Shown here piece by piece: positions 8,455 to 17,706 of a stretch of DNA of 64,000 nt. Position numbers and translations under genes: made by a program. Positions within the stretch are counted from its first letter, which is position 1; the number at the start of each line of letters is the position of its first letter. The notes below the pieces were generated by a model. It made no database searches and was not told the origin of the DNA. It saw nothing but the letters and a program-made list of their open reading frames with translations. This DNA comes from Flavobacterium frigoris (GTDB lineage: Bacteria > Bacteroidota > Bacteroidia > Flavobacteriales > Flavobacteriaceae): assembly GCF_900111075.1 (NCBI RefSeq), contig NZ_FOFZ01000009.1:1-64000 (forward strand), given 5' to 3'.

Positions 8455-10563
8455 TTAGTTAACCTTATGACCTTGCTTCTTTTCTTCAATCAATATTTCA
8501 TCACATTTTGGGCAATATTCATGTTCGCCATTCAAATATCCATGTACAGGACACACGCTAAATACAGGAGTTACCGTGATATAAGGCAATTTGAAATTAG
8601 AGATTACTTTTTTGACAAACTGCTTACACGCTTCAGGAGAACTGATTTTCTCACTCATATAAAGATGAAGCACGGTTCCACCAGTGTATTTGCATTGCAG
8701 TTGATCTTGCAACAGCAAAGCTTCAAAAGGATCTTGTGTGAAATCTACTGGAATTTGAGAGCTGTTGGTGTAATAAATATTCTCCTCCTGACCCGCCTGA
8801 ATAATGTCGGCATAGCGCTTTTTGTCTTCCTTGGCAAAACGGTAGGTTGTCCCTTCGGCAGGAGTTGCTTCTAGATTATACAGATTTCCTGTTTCTTCTT
8901 GGAACTCTTTCATTCGGTTGCGAATGTGGTCCAAAATTCCAGCAGCAAATTCTATCCCAGTGTTAGAAGCAATAGTATCCTCATTGTTAGTAAAGTTCTG
9001 AATCATTTCGTTCATTCCGTTTACACCAATCGTAGAAAAGTGATTTCTGAAATGTTGCAAATACCGCTTGGTGTACGGATACAATCCACGGTCATACATT
9101 TCTTGAACGAACACTCTTTTTTTTTCCAAAGTCGCTTTAGCAATATATAAAAGGCGATCTAGTTGTTGGTATAATGCTGCTTTGTCACCTTTGTATAAAT
9201 AACCCAAACGCGCCATGTTTACAGTCACAACACCAATACTTCCGGTCATTTCGGCACTACCAAACAATCCGTTTCCACGTTTCAATAGTTCCCGTAAATC
9301 CAATTGCAAACGGCAACACATACTACGAACCGCATTGGGTTTATAGGCGTTTTCGTTTTCAATTTGGTTCCCATTTTCATCCAAAACATATTGACTTCCG
9401 ATAAAATTTTGAAAATAAGACGAACCAATTTTGGCAGTATTTTCAAAAAGCAATTCGGTGTTTTCACCTTCCCAATCAAATTCTTCGGTAATATTCACTG
9501 TCGGAATAGGGAAGGTAAAGGGTTGTCCGTTGGCATCACCTTCGGTCATTACGATATAGTAGGCTTTATTGATAAGATTCATTTCTTTTTGGAAATGTTC
9601 GTATCGCAAGTCTGTTAGTTTGTTAACTCCTCTTTTTTTGGCTCTAGCCAAAACAGTTTCGTGATTATTATTTTCGAAAAAATGCAAATCATTTTTGGTC
9701 GGAATCTGGGTTTTCAAATCTTCGGGAACGACCCAGTCCAGAGTAATATTCGTAAAAGGTGATTGTCCCCAACGAGCAGGAACATTCAAATTATACACAA
9801 AACTACGAACCGCTTTCAGTACATCACCAAAGGACAAATCATCTGCAAAAACGTAAGGAGCTAAATAGGTATCAAACGAACTAAAGGCTTGCGCTCCTGC
9901 CCATTCGCTTTGCAAAATCCCCAGAAAATTAGCCATCTGTCCCAAAGCTTCTCTAAAATGAGAAGGAGCTTTGCTCTCCACACGTCCCCGAACTCCGTTG
10001 AAACCGTCGTTCAGCAAAACACGCAAACTCCACCCAGCGCAATAACCCGTTAGGCAATCCAAATCGTGAATATGAATGTCTCCATTTCGGTGTGCGTACC
10101 CTTCTTCTTTGGTATATACCTTGTCTAACCAATAATTAGCTATCACTTTCCCAGCAACATTATTGACCAACCCTGCGTTGGAATAGGAGGTGTTAGCATT
10201 GGCATTGATGCGCCAATCGGTTTGTTCGATATATTCTTCAATGGTTTGTGTACTATCTACATAAGTAGTGTCGTCGTTCAAACCATTTACATGTTCTCTT
10301 TGTAGTTTTCGAGTATGGCGAAACAACATAAATGAACGCATAACTTCAAAATAATTATTCTCAAAGAAAGCTTTTTCGATTAAATCCTGGATTTCCTCAA
10401 CAGCCCAAACTTCTTTGGTTTCAAGTATTTCACTTAGACTCTCAAAAACACTTTCGTCAACAACTACAGAGACACTTTTGAAACTCTTTTCAATAGCATC
10501 TTTGATTTTAAAAGATTCAAAGGGTTTGTATTTTCCATTTCTTTTGATAACGTAATTCTCCAT
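8455..10563 (-). CDS. nrdD: Anaerobic (class III) ribonucleoside-triphosphate reductase, large part
   Basis: NrdD makes dNTPs under anoxia. From the ATG at 10563 (MENYVIKRNGKYKPFESF) it has 702 residues; the longer reading overlaps ric and is rejected. Residues 1-90 are an ATP cone. The barrel follows, with NVPARWGQSPFTNITLDW and GNGLFGSAEMTGSIGVVTVNM. The C-terminus is the zinc site CPVHGYLNGEHEYCPKCDE. It then stops, without the glycyl-radical loop that normally follows within about 40-60 residues; that piece is encoded by the next ORF (8199-8366). It starts just after ric in the same direction and was probably expressed from the ric promoter. Confidence 0.92.
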   Translation of the reverse strand: MENYVIKRNGKYKPFESFKIKDAIEKSFKSVSVVVDESVFESLSEILETKEVWAVEEIQDLIEKAFFENNYFEVMRSFMLFRHTRKLQREHVNGLNDDTTYVDSTQTIEEYIEQTDWRINANANTSYSNAGLVNNVAGKVIANYWLDKVYTKEEGYAHRNGDIHIHDLDCLTGYCAGWSLRVLLNDGFNGVRGRVESKAPSHFREALGQMANFLGILQSEWAGAQAFSSFDTYLAPYVFADDLSFGDVLKAVRSFVYNLNVPARWGQSPFTNITLDWVVPEDLKTQIPTKNDLHFFENNNHETVLARAKKRGVNKLTDLRYEHFQKEMNLINKAYYIVMTEGDANGQPFTFPIPTVNITEEFDWEGENTELLFENTAKIGSSYFQNFIGSQYVLDENGNQIENENAYKPNAVRSMCCRLQLDLRELLKRGNGLFGSAEMTGSIGVVTVNMARLGYLYKGDKAALYQQLDRLLYIAKATLEKKRVFVQEMYDRGLYPYTKRYLQHFRNHFSTIGVNGMNEMIQNFTNNEDTIASNTGIEFAAGILDHIRNRMKEFQEETGNLYNLEATPAEGTTYRFAKEDKKRYADIIQAGQEENIYYTNSSQIPVDFTQDPFEALLLQDQLQCKYTGGTVLHLYMSEKISSPEACKQFVKKVISNFKLPYITVTPVFSVCPVHGYLNGEHEYCPKCDEILIEEKKQGHKVN

Positions 10564-10585
10564 AGTTGTTTCGTTTAGTGTTTTT

Positions 10586-11317
10586 TTAAGATTGTGCAGC
10601 AAATTCTTTTTCTAAAGCCACTGCTTTTGGAAACAAAATGTTGTTTTCTAAATGGATGTGTTTGTGTAAATCTTGTTCAAATTCATTAAGCATTGCAAAA
10701 GTTACTTTATACGTATTACAAGCATCTGCTGGTGGCGTGTAATTGTTGGTTAGTTCCACAATTTTAGCAAATCGATCTCCTTCTGCTTCGTGCTCTGCCA
10801 TCATCATCGCAATCGGATTTTTAACGGTTCCAAAATGTGGTTGTGCAATTATTTCATCAGAAATTGATGCGGTAACCATTTTTTTGATAAAAGGGAATAA
10901 CATCAATTCTTCTTTTTTCATGTGTTGTGCTAGTTCTCCTGCGCAACCTTTAAAGAGTTCGTTGATTTCAAACAATTCAGGATGACTCGCGCCGTGAACT
11001 TTACATAATTTATCCAAAAATTGAAGTAGGGTAGGTGTTTTTTCTTCAACATAACGATGGTGTGTTTTTTCGATATAATCAGCTAAAAGATCTAATGGCC
11101 ACGCATTAAAATCGATTCTAGAATCATTTTTAGTATTCAAAATAGCAGCAATTTCGATTTGTAAATCTTCTGGTTTTACTGCTTTTTTTTCACAAACTTC
11201 ATCTACTGTTCTATTTCCTTTGCAGCAAAAATCAATGCCATATTTTGAGAATAAAGCGGCTGTTCTAAAATCTTTTGCTACATATTCTCCAATTGTTATT
11301 TTTTCTAAAGTTTCCAT
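10586..11317 (-). CDS. ric: Iron-sulfur cluster repair di-iron protein (RIC/ScdA/YtfE)
   Basis: RIC repairs Fe-S clusters damaged by NO or peroxide. From the ATG at 11317 (METLEKITIGEYVAKD) it is 243 residues. The N-terminal ScdA_N domain has KYGIDFCCKGNRTV. The hemerythrin-like part shows KTHHRYVEE, HGASHPELFEI, HMKKEELMLFPFI, MAEHEAEGDRF and LHKHIHLENNILFPKA, which supply the di-iron histidines and glutamates. It is the first gene of the leftward set. A copy of the AAAAGAC...TTATCC palindrome lies 52-75 bases upstream of its start, so it is probably induced by NO. Confidence 0.93.
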   Translation of the reverse strand: METLEKITIGEYVAKDFRTAALFSKYGIDFCCKGNRTVDEVCEKKAVKPEDLQIEIAAILNTKNDSRIDFNAWPLDLLADYIEKTHHRYVEEKTPTLLQFLDKLCKVHGASHPELFEINELFKGCAGELAQHMKKEELMLFPFIKKMVTASISDEIIAQPHFGTVKNPIAMMMAEHEAEGDRFAKIVELTNNYTPPADACNTYKVTFAMLNEFEQDLHKHIHLENNILFPKAVALEKEFAAQS

Positions 11318-11368
11318 ATTGTTGTTTTTTATATTTATTTGATAAAGCAAATTTAGTAATTATTTTAA

Positions 11369-11392
11369 TAAAAGACAATTTTATCCGTAATT
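11369..11392. promoter_or_regulatory. Candidate NsrR-type operator upstream of ric
   Basis: TAAAAGACAATTTTATCCGT matches the sites at 11545, 11583 and 18575 under a shared pattern AAAAGA(T/C)-N(2-4)-(T/A)TTATC(T/C)(T/G)T. It is the least symmetrical of the four copies. The position fits control of ric and its downstream genes. The identity of the binding protein is inferred from the linked Rrf2 gene. Confidence 0.55.
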
Positions 11393-11544
11393 ATAGTAAT
11401 TTTTATAATTATCTATTTAGTAAGTATATGTGTTTTTGTAATTGTTTTTAATTGAAGTAGCAATAGTAGTAGTCTCATAACGATTATATCGTTCGAATAA
11501 AATTCTATTTATAAAAGAATGCTAAAAAAAATCAAAAAAATAAT

Positions 11545-11606
11545 AAAAAGATATATTTATCTTTTATATCTTTGCAATATAATAAAAGACAAAATTATCC
11601 TTTATT
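11545..11606 (+). promoter_or_regulatory. norC promoter with two tandem candidate NsrR-type operators
   Basis: Site A (11545-11567) is close to a perfect palindrome, AAAGATA and TATCTTT around a short A/T core. Site B (11583-11606) has AAAAGAC and TTATCCTTT. Between them TATCTTTG at 11567-11574 fits the Bacteroidota -7 element TAnnTTTG, so the two sites bracket the predicted start of norCB transcription. That layout suits a repressor. I did not find a convincing -33 element. Confidence 0.6.
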
Positions 11607-11643
11607 TAAAATTACTTTATTTAATAACTAAAAACAGATTATT

Positions 11644-12075
11644 ATGCTTTCAAAATCACAAGCACGAGCATTTTTTCTGGGAGGAACATTAGTCACCTTT
11701 TTAATCTTTATAGGATTGACTATTTATTCGTTTATGCCCAGAAATGATCAAACGCATTACAGCGAGATTACCAAAGAGGTAGTGAGGGGAAAAGAAATTT
11801 GGGAAGCCAATAATTGTATGGGATGCCATAGTATTATGGGAGAAGGTGGCTATTACGCCCCTGAATTGACAAAAGTCCTAGAGCGCCGCGGCGAAGGCTA
11901 CATTAAGGCCGTGTTAATGTCTCCAGTTCCATGGGCACCAAGAGGACGAAAAATGGTGGCATATAAAATGAGTGAAGCCGATGCAAATGCAATGGTAGCT
12001 TATTTTAAATGGATTGGAAAACTTGATTTGAATGGGTTTGAGCATGTAATTTCACCTTTAGCGAAGCAAGAATAA
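11644..12075 (+). CDS. norC: Nitric oxide reductase subunit C (membrane-anchored cytochrome c)
   Basis: NorC passes electrons to NorB. The 143-residue protein has one N-terminal membrane anchor (about residues 9-30) and one heme site C58-M-G-C61-H62 in NNCMGCHS, followed by GEGGYYAPELT, which is typical of NorC. GRKMVAYKM is a likely source of the methionine ligand. It is the first gene after the double-operator promoter and is followed by norB after 111 bases. Confidence 0.93.
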   Translation: MLSKSQARAFFLGGTLVTFLIFIGLTIYSFMPRNDQTHYSEITKEVVRGKEIWEANNCMGCHSIMGEGGYYAPELTKVLERRGEGYIKAVLMSPVPWAPRGRKMVAYKMSEADANAMVAYFKWIGKLDLNGFEHVISPLAKQE

Positions 12076-12186
12076 TTAAATAATAAAGGGTATGAACTCG
12101 CCATTAACAAGATGTTTGTTTTAAACAAACGCCATTAAATAGAAGACGATACCATTGTTGACCGATAACAAATAAAATATACAAAT

Positions 12187-13614
12187 ATGAAATATAAATC
12201 ACAAAAAGTAGCCTATTGGTTTTTTGCCCTGTGCATGCTACTCTTTTCCCTGCAAATCGTCTACGGTTTTATCATGGGATTTGACCGAATAGGAATACAA
12301 GGATTACACGAAATAATTCCTTTTAACGTAGCTCGCGCCGTACATACTAATTTACTGGTAGTCTGGTTGTTAACAGGTTTTATGGGGGCGGCCTATTACA
12401 TTATTCCTGAAGAAGCACAGCATGAATTAATAAGCGTCAAATGGGCTTATGTCCAGCTGATATCCTTAGCCATTGTTGGTGTTGTCGCTATTGTTGGTTT
12501 TCACTTTAATCACTGGGAAGGACGAAAATTTTTAGAAATCCCTAGAGAATTAGACTATTTAGTAGTTGTAAATGTGTTGCTTTTCTTGTTCTTAATTATA
12601 GGAACTTTATACAAAGGAAAACAGAAAACAACAACAGCTATTGTACTTGTAATGGGTTTGCTATTCGCAGCCTTACTTTATATCCCTGGGATGATTTGGT
12701 TTGATAGCCAAGTAATGGATTCATTTTTCCGTTGGTGGGTAGTTCACCTATGGGTTGAGGGTGTTTGGGAATTAATCATGGGAGGTATTTTATCTTTCTT
12801 ATTAATCAAATTAACGGGAGTTGACAGAGAAGTAATCGAAAAATGGTTATACGTAATCGTAGGTCTTACTTTCCTTTCAGGAGTTTTAGGAACAGGTCAC
12901 CATTATTACTACATCGGAGTAAATAAAATTTGGTTAGTAGTAGGTGGAATTTTCTCAGCCTTAGAGCCTTTAGCTTTCTTAGCCATGGCGTTATTCGCTG
13001 TGAATATGTATAGAAAAGGAGAAAAAAGCCATCCTAATAAAATTGCTTTATTTTGGACAATTGGAGCCTCAATCGTTTCCTTCGTTGGTGCTGGATTACT
13101 TGGTTTTGCACATACATTGCCGCAAACCAATCTTTACACTCACGGTACATTAGTTACAGCAATGCATGCGCATTATGCGTTCTGGGGTGCTTATGCGATG
13201 ATTGTTTTGGCAATTATTAGTTATGCACTTCCTAATTTAACAGGTCGTAAACGATATCAAAGCACACATGGAATGATGGCATTCTGGTTATCAAATATTG
13301 GAATTTTAGGAATGACCGTCGCTTTTGGTGTAGCAGGTGTTGCACAAGTGTATATGGAACGTAAAATGAAAATGGATTTCATGGTCGTACAAGACGAAAT
13401 TGCAATTCACTTTGTTGTTTTACTGATCTGTGCTACGATGTTTACTACTGGAATTGCACTATTTATTTATGATTTCATAAAATATGGTACACCTACAGAT
13501 GAAGCTTTAATAGCTGAGCACGATAGTCCGCGAGTAGATGGTTACAAAATCGATGGTCATACAATTGAAAATCTAGCAACCGTTACTCAGAAAAAAGGAA
13601 AAAAAGTAATTTAA
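12187..13614 (+). CDS. norB: Nitric oxide reductase subunit B (catalytic)
   Basis: NorB reduces 2 NO to N2O at a heme b3/FeB centre in the membrane. The 475-residue protein has about 12 helices. The expected ligands and catalytic residues are visible in ARAVHTNLLVVWLL (heme b), VVHLWVEGVWELIMGG (FeB histidine plus the Glu typical of NOR), LGTGHHYYYIG (FeB histidines) and AMHAHYAFWGAY (heme b3 and b). The N-terminus lacks the quinol-oxidising extension of qNor, which agrees with a separate norC. Confidence 0.95.
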   Translation: MKYKSQKVAYWFFALCMLLFSLQIVYGFIMGFDRIGIQGLHEIIPFNVARAVHTNLLVVWLLTGFMGAAYYIIPEEAQHELISVKWAYVQLISLAIVGVVAIVGFHFNHWEGRKFLEIPRELDYLVVVNVLLFLFLIIGTLYKGKQKTTTAIVLVMGLLFAALLYIPGMIWFDSQVMDSFFRWWVVHLWVEGVWELIMGGILSFLLIKLTGVDREVIEKWLYVIVGLTFLSGVLGTGHHYYYIGVNKIWLVVGGIFSALEPLAFLAMALFAVNMYRKGEKSHPNKIALFWTIGASIVSFVGAGLLGFAHTLPQTNLYTHGTLVTAMHAHYAFWGAYAMIVLAIISYALPNLTGRKRYQSTHGMMAFWLSNIGILGMTVAFGVAGVAQVYMERKMKMDFMVVQDEIAIHFVVLLICATMFTTGIALFIYDFIKYGTPTDEALIAEHDSPRVDGYKIDGHTIENLATVTQKKGKKVI

Positions 13615-13659
13615 AACTACAAACCTATTTCGAATAACTCAATATTGTAATTGAAATAT

Positions 13660-13732
13660 CCAGAATACTTTAACTGTCTATCTCTAGAATTGAGATGTCC
13701 CACAAGCAATTGTTATGGTATTCTGGTTTTTT
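13660..13732 (+). terminator. Terminator or attenuator after norB
   Basis: CCAGAATAC (13660-13668) pairs perfectly with GTATTCTGG (13718-13726), which is followed by TTTTTTAT. The loop of about 49 bases contains a further small stem (CTAGAATTGAG region). It separates norCB from norQD and may reduce rather than block read-through. Confidence 0.6.
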
Positions 13733-13751
13733 ATATAAAAATTAAAACAAG

Positions 13752-14531
13752 ATGTTAGAAAACGCACCCTATTATCATGCCGTTGGAAAAGAAATTGACG
13801 TCTTTAACCACGCTTATAAAAACAAAATTCCCTTTTTATTAAAAGGGCCTACAGGAACAGGAAAATCTCGTTTTGTAGAATTCATGGCACATCAGTTAGA
13901 CAAAAAACTAATCACCATAAGTTGCCACGAAGAAACCTCTTCGACCGATTTGATTGGTCGATTTATCATAAAAGGAGCTGAAACAGTTTGGCTTGATGGT
14001 CCGTTAACTACTGCTGTAAGGGACGGAGCTATCATTTATCTTGATGAGGTTGCCGAAGCAAGACCAGACGTCATCGTAGCAATTCACTCACTCACAGACC
14101 ATAGACGGGAACTATTCATAGACAAATTAGGTGAAACTGTAAAAGCGCATGACGATTTCATGTTAGTAGCTTCTTTTAATCCAGGTTATCAACGCGGATT
14201 TAAAGAACTAAAACCTTCTACGCGCCAGCGATTTATAGCCGTATCGTTCGAATATCCAGAGTCACAAATTGAAATTGAAATTTTGGTCAAGGAAACAAAA
14301 ATAGATCACGATACAGCTAAAAAGCTAGTAGCCATTGGAAACAAAATCAGAAACCTAACCGAACTAGGTTTAACTGAAACCGTTTCCACTCGTTTACTAG
14401 TGAATGCCGCCAAGATTATTCATAGCGGGCACCCAAAAAGAGCGTCGGTACATGTCGCAGTTGTGGAACCGTTAACAGACGATTTACAAACATTAGTTGC
14501 ATTAAAAGATTTGTGTGATTTGATGATATAA
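13752..14531 (+). CDS. norQ: NorQ, MoxR-type AAA+ ATPase for NO reductase activation
   Basis: The protein is 259 residues with Walker A KGPTGTGKSRF, Walker B AIIYLDEVAEARPDV and sensor-type SFNPGYQRGFKELKPSTRQRF. NorQ and NorD form an ATPase-VWA pair that inserts the non-heme iron or otherwise matures NorB. It follows the norB terminator and precedes norD by about 110 bases holding a palindromic repeat. Confidence 0.92.
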   Translation: MLENAPYYHAVGKEIDVFNHAYKNKIPFLLKGPTGTGKSRFVEFMAHQLDKKLITISCHEETSSTDLIGRFIIKGAETVWLDGPLTTAVRDGAIIYLDEVAEARPDVIVAIHSLTDHRRELFIDKLGETVKAHDDFMLVASFNPGYQRGFKELKPSTRQRFIAVSFEYPESQIEIEILVKETKIDHDTAKKLVAIGNKIRNLTELGLTETVSTRLLVNAAKIIHSGHPKRASVHVAVVEPLTDDLQTLVALKDLCDLMI

Positions 14532-14534
14532 AAA

Positions 14535-14642
14535 AAGTGTTCAGTAGTCAGTTTTTAGTATCCAGTTGAATACTGTTTAACTCTTTATTGAATTCATAGA
14601 GACGAACTGATCACTAAAAAAATGAACACTGAATACTAAAAC
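14535..14642. repeat. Intergenic inverted repeat between norQ and norD
   Basis: The spacer begins with AGTGTTCAGTAGTCAGT and ends with an inverted relative around GAACACTGAATACT, enclosing ACTGATCACTA. Such TTCAGT/ACTGAA repeats are common between flavobacterial genes. It has no coding capacity. Confidence 0.5.
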
Positions 14643-14643
14643 T

Positions 14644-16422
14644 ATGGGTTTCGAATTAGACGAATATTTAGTAGGGAAATTTTTCAAGCAATTGAAAAAA
14701 AGCAGAAAAATTGATCCCGAAATTGTAGCTAGAACAGTACTGTTGAATGATGTCAAACCACGTTTAACGATTTTGGCGCGCGCATTGACGGGTGATCCTA
14801 TCGATATTTATCCTGCGGAAAGAGAAGGCGGTTATAAAAATAATAATTTTTTCCTTCCAATATCTTTTTCGGACTTAGAGAATACGAATGAGAATCTTAC
14901 TTTCTATCTCTTTCGGGTGGTATATCTTAGTATTCAAAAACGTTTGGAATTCAACTGGAAACCACCTACTGAAAGAAAGCAATCATTAGAACTCTCACAG
15001 CAAAAAGCATTGGAGACATCCGAAGAAATTCTATCAATTTTATTTGCCGAATTTTCTATCGATGCCGATTTCCATTCGAAAATAAAAAATCATTTTACTC
15101 AAAAAGCAACCGATAAGATCACCGCCGATTATTCTTGGTTGTATGGAAAATGGATGCAAAATGAAATCGAGTTAAACAGCAATAAAAAACTGGATAATTT
15201 TTCAGATAAAATAAAAAAAGCCAAGGAGCAGCAACCTACAACTACTTTGAAAGCAACGGCTGTAGAAGAAGTAATTACGGTTGAATTAGATAAAAAACAA
15301 CAAGAAGATTATGTGATGCTCCATAATTTTGAAAAAGTCGAAACGGCCGAAGAATTCAACGGTGTTTGGCGTGATTTTGATGGTTCAGATGAATTAGATG
15401 AACATCAAGACGCATTAGAAGAGTTGAGCATGAAATATACCGTACGAGTAGATGATACTGCACATTCGGTTTATCAGGCAGACTTTGTAGAAAATGCTAC
15501 GATCTCCGAAAGTGCCGAAGTGGATGCCAAAGGTTTTCATATTAAGTATGACGAATGGGATTTTGACAAACGCAATTACAAAGACAATTTCTGTAAAGTC
15601 TATCCCAAATCACAGCTTAAAACAGATGCCAATTATTATAAAAATACAATTACAAAGAACGCGGCAACCTTAATGGGTTTACGCAAAATGTTGACGAGCG
15701 TTAACAATAAAATGCAACAACAAAAACGTCAAAATCAAGGCGAAGAGTTTGACCTCGATGCCTTAACAGATTTATATGTAGATGTTCATTCAAAACGCAC
15801 GCCGTCTGAGAATGTTTATATTTCGAATAGAAAAAAAGACAAAGATTTATCGATTCTTCTGCTTTTGGATATAAGTCTTTCCAGCGACAGCTATGCGGCA
15901 GGAAACCGGGTGATTGATGTCGAAAAAGAAGTTTCTATTCTCTTTGGAGAAATGTTGAATGAATTCAATATTGATTTTTCGATTGATAGTTTTTATTCTA
16001 AAACGCGCAACTATTCGACCTACTTAACGGTTAAGGATTTTGACGAAAAATGGGACGTAGCCAAGCATAAAATTGGAGCGATAGAACCTAACGGTTATAC
16101 TCGAATTGGTGCTGCTTTGCGACATGCAGGCGCACGATTAGACAGCAGAAGCACCAAAAACAAATGGGTTATTCTAATTTCTGACGGAAAACCCAATGAT
16201 TACGATAAATACGAAGGTAAATACGGTATTAATGATGTTAAGCAAGCACTTCGAGAGCTCAACCGTAGGAATATTAATTCCTATGCGTTAGCCATTGAAG
16301 CTCAGGCCAAATATTATCTACCACAAATGTTCGGACAAAATCACTACCAGATTTTGACGACTCCCGTTGAGCTGTTGCAATCCTTAGTGAAATTGTACGA
16401 GAAAATTAAACATCAAAAATAA
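14644..16422 (+). CDS. norD: NorD, VWA-domain NO reductase maturation protein
   Basis: This 592-residue protein has a C-terminal von Willebrand factor A domain (about residues 395-590). The MIDAS motif is LLLLDISLSSDS, followed by the downstream metal-site region NGYTRIGAALRHAG and WVILISDGKPNDYD. The first half is variable and acidic or lysine-rich, as in NorD/CbbO proteins. It works with NorQ in activating NorCB. The stop is 8 bases before the next ORF, so they are co-transcribed. Confidence 0.9.
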   Translation: MGFELDEYLVGKFFKQLKKSRKIDPEIVARTVLLNDVKPRLTILARALTGDPIDIYPAEREGGYKNNNFFLPISFSDLENTNENLTFYLFRVVYLSIQKRLEFNWKPPTERKQSLELSQQKALETSEEILSILFAEFSIDADFHSKIKNHFTQKATDKITADYSWLYGKWMQNEIELNSNKKLDNFSDKIKKAKEQQPTTTLKATAVEEVITVELDKKQQEDYVMLHNFEKVETAEEFNGVWRDFDGSDELDEHQDALEELSMKYTVRVDDTAHSVYQADFVENATISESAEVDAKGFHIKYDEWDFDKRNYKDNFCKVYPKSQLKTDANYYKNTITKNAATLMGLRKMLTSVNNKMQQQKRQNQGEEFDLDALTDLYVDVHSKRTPSENVYISNRKKDKDLSILLLLDISLSSDSYAAGNRVIDVEKEVSILFGEMLNEFNIDFSIDSFYSKTRNYSTYLTVKDFDEKWDVAKHKIGAIEPNGYTRIGAALRHAGARLDSRSTKNKWVILISDGKPNDYDKYEGKYGINDVKQALRELNRRNINSYALAIEAQAKYYLPQMFGQNHYQILTTPVELLQSLVKLYEKIKHQK

Positions 16423-16430
16423 GTAATGAT

Positions 16431-17396
16431 ATGAATGAAGTATCAAATACCACAGCACTTCCAGAAGGACACCCAGTTTCGGTTTACTTTCAGGAAAAGG
16501 AAATTATAAATACATTGTTAACAGAATTAGCTGCAGTAAATCCAGAGGACGAATTACAGAAATACACTAATATTTTCAATCAATTACACACAATTGAGAA
16601 ACGATTTGCACGCAAAGAAAATCAACTTTTTCCGTTTTTGGAGCTAAAAGGTTGGGTAGGGCCGTCTCAAGGAATGTGGTCGTTTCATGATAATTTGAGA
16701 GAACAATTTAAAATTTTGCGTAAGCATATCGACGCAAGGGATTTCGAAAAAATAAAGGAGAATGCACCGTATTTAATTAATGGAGTTTACCGATTATTGG
16801 ATGTCGAAGAAACTGTTTTGTTTCCAAATGCCTTAGACATATTGACCGAAAAAGATTGGATTACCATGCGTGAAGGCGAAGAAGAAATTGGATGGATGCT
16901 TTCACAACCACCTTCTCCATATCCAGCGGTTGCTTATGTTCACCCAAGTGAAGATTTTACGGTAAGGGAAATGCCATTCTCTTTAGAAAATACTTCTCAT
17001 TATGACGAAGGACACATGACGGTAGAACAGGTGAACTTGCTTTTTAGAACCCTGCCTCTAGATCTTACTTATGTAGATGAAAATGATAAAGTTATTTTCT
17101 ATAATAGAGGTGAAGAACGTGTTTTTCCTCGAAGTGCTGGAATTATCGGTCGAGAAGTAAAATTTTGTCATCCGCTCAAAAGCGTAGGAACCGTTCTCAA
17201 AATTTTGGAAGAATTTAGAAAAGGCACCAAAAGCGAATCCTCGTTTTGGATTAACTTCAAAGATCGCTTAATCTACATACGTTATTTTGCAGTTAGGGAC
17301 GCCGATAAAAATTACAAAGGAGTCATAGAAATGTCGCAGGATATCACCGATATCAAGAAAATTGAGGGTGAAAAACGACTACTAGACTGGGAATAA
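16431..17396 (+). CDS. Hemerythrin-like plus PAS domain protein (DUF438-type)
   Basis: Residues 1-160 are a hemerythrin-like helical bundle with HTIEKRFARKENQLFPFLE, WSFHDNLREQF and DVEETVLFPNAL. Residues about 195-320 are a PAS domain (NLLFRTLPLDLTYVDENDKV, then YNRGEERVFPRS, GREVKFCHP and the EMSQDITDIKKIEGE end). This order is that of DUF438 proteins. It lies in the nor gene set, so it may sense NO or O2 or hand over iron. No output domain is present, so the way it signals is unknown. Confidence 0.8.
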   Translation: MNEVSNTTALPEGHPVSVYFQEKEIINTLLTELAAVNPEDELQKYTNIFNQLHTIEKRFARKENQLFPFLELKGWVGPSQGMWSFHDNLREQFKILRKHIDARDFEKIKENAPYLINGVYRLLDVEETVLFPNALDILTEKDWITMREGEEEIGWMLSQPPSPYPAVAYVHPSEDFTVREMPFSLENTSHYDEGHMTVEQVNLLFRTLPLDLTYVDENDKVIFYNRGEERVFPRSAGIIGREVKFCHPLKSVGTVLKILEEFRKGTKSESSFWINFKDRLIYIRYFAVRDADKNYKGVIEMSQDITDIKKIEGEKRLLDWE

Positions 17397-17459
17397 TATT
17401 GATTTAAGAATAAGGATTTAAGATTTTGTAGCGATTTAGTTCAAAAGTAGTTTCAATTG

Positions 17460-17600
17460 GCAGCAGCTTTAGCTGGGGTATTTGAAATTATTTAGATAGG
17501 GCTTTAGCCAAAATTATACGCTTTTAGACTAAAGCCATATGAGATAATCCTGATTTTAAACCTCAAGCTAAAGTTGGAGGCAATTTAACTTTTGAAAAAT
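17460..17600. repeat. Intergenic palindromic repeats (GGCTTTAG / CTAAAGCC)
   Basis: The 310-base gap between the hemerythrin-PAS gene and the norE-like gene contains GGCTTTAG (17500-17507) and CTAAAGCC (17529-17536) as an inverted pair. Related words AGCTTTAGCT and AAGCTAAAGTTGGAGG flank them. These resemble the dispersed palindromes of flavobacterial genomes. I see no gene in 17397-17706. Confidence 0.6.
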
Positions 17601-17706
17601 CAACACACTGAATTGTTGCAATATTTTTTCAAGCCTTATCAAATTAGTATCCTTTCCTGTTAAGTTTTTTAACTTATATAATCAAAAATCTATACTATTG
17701 AAAATT

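Noticed and set aside
8455..10602. Longer NrdD starting inside ric
   Set aside because: The ATG at 10563 begins exactly at the ATP cone, and the extra residues overlap ric and match no domain.
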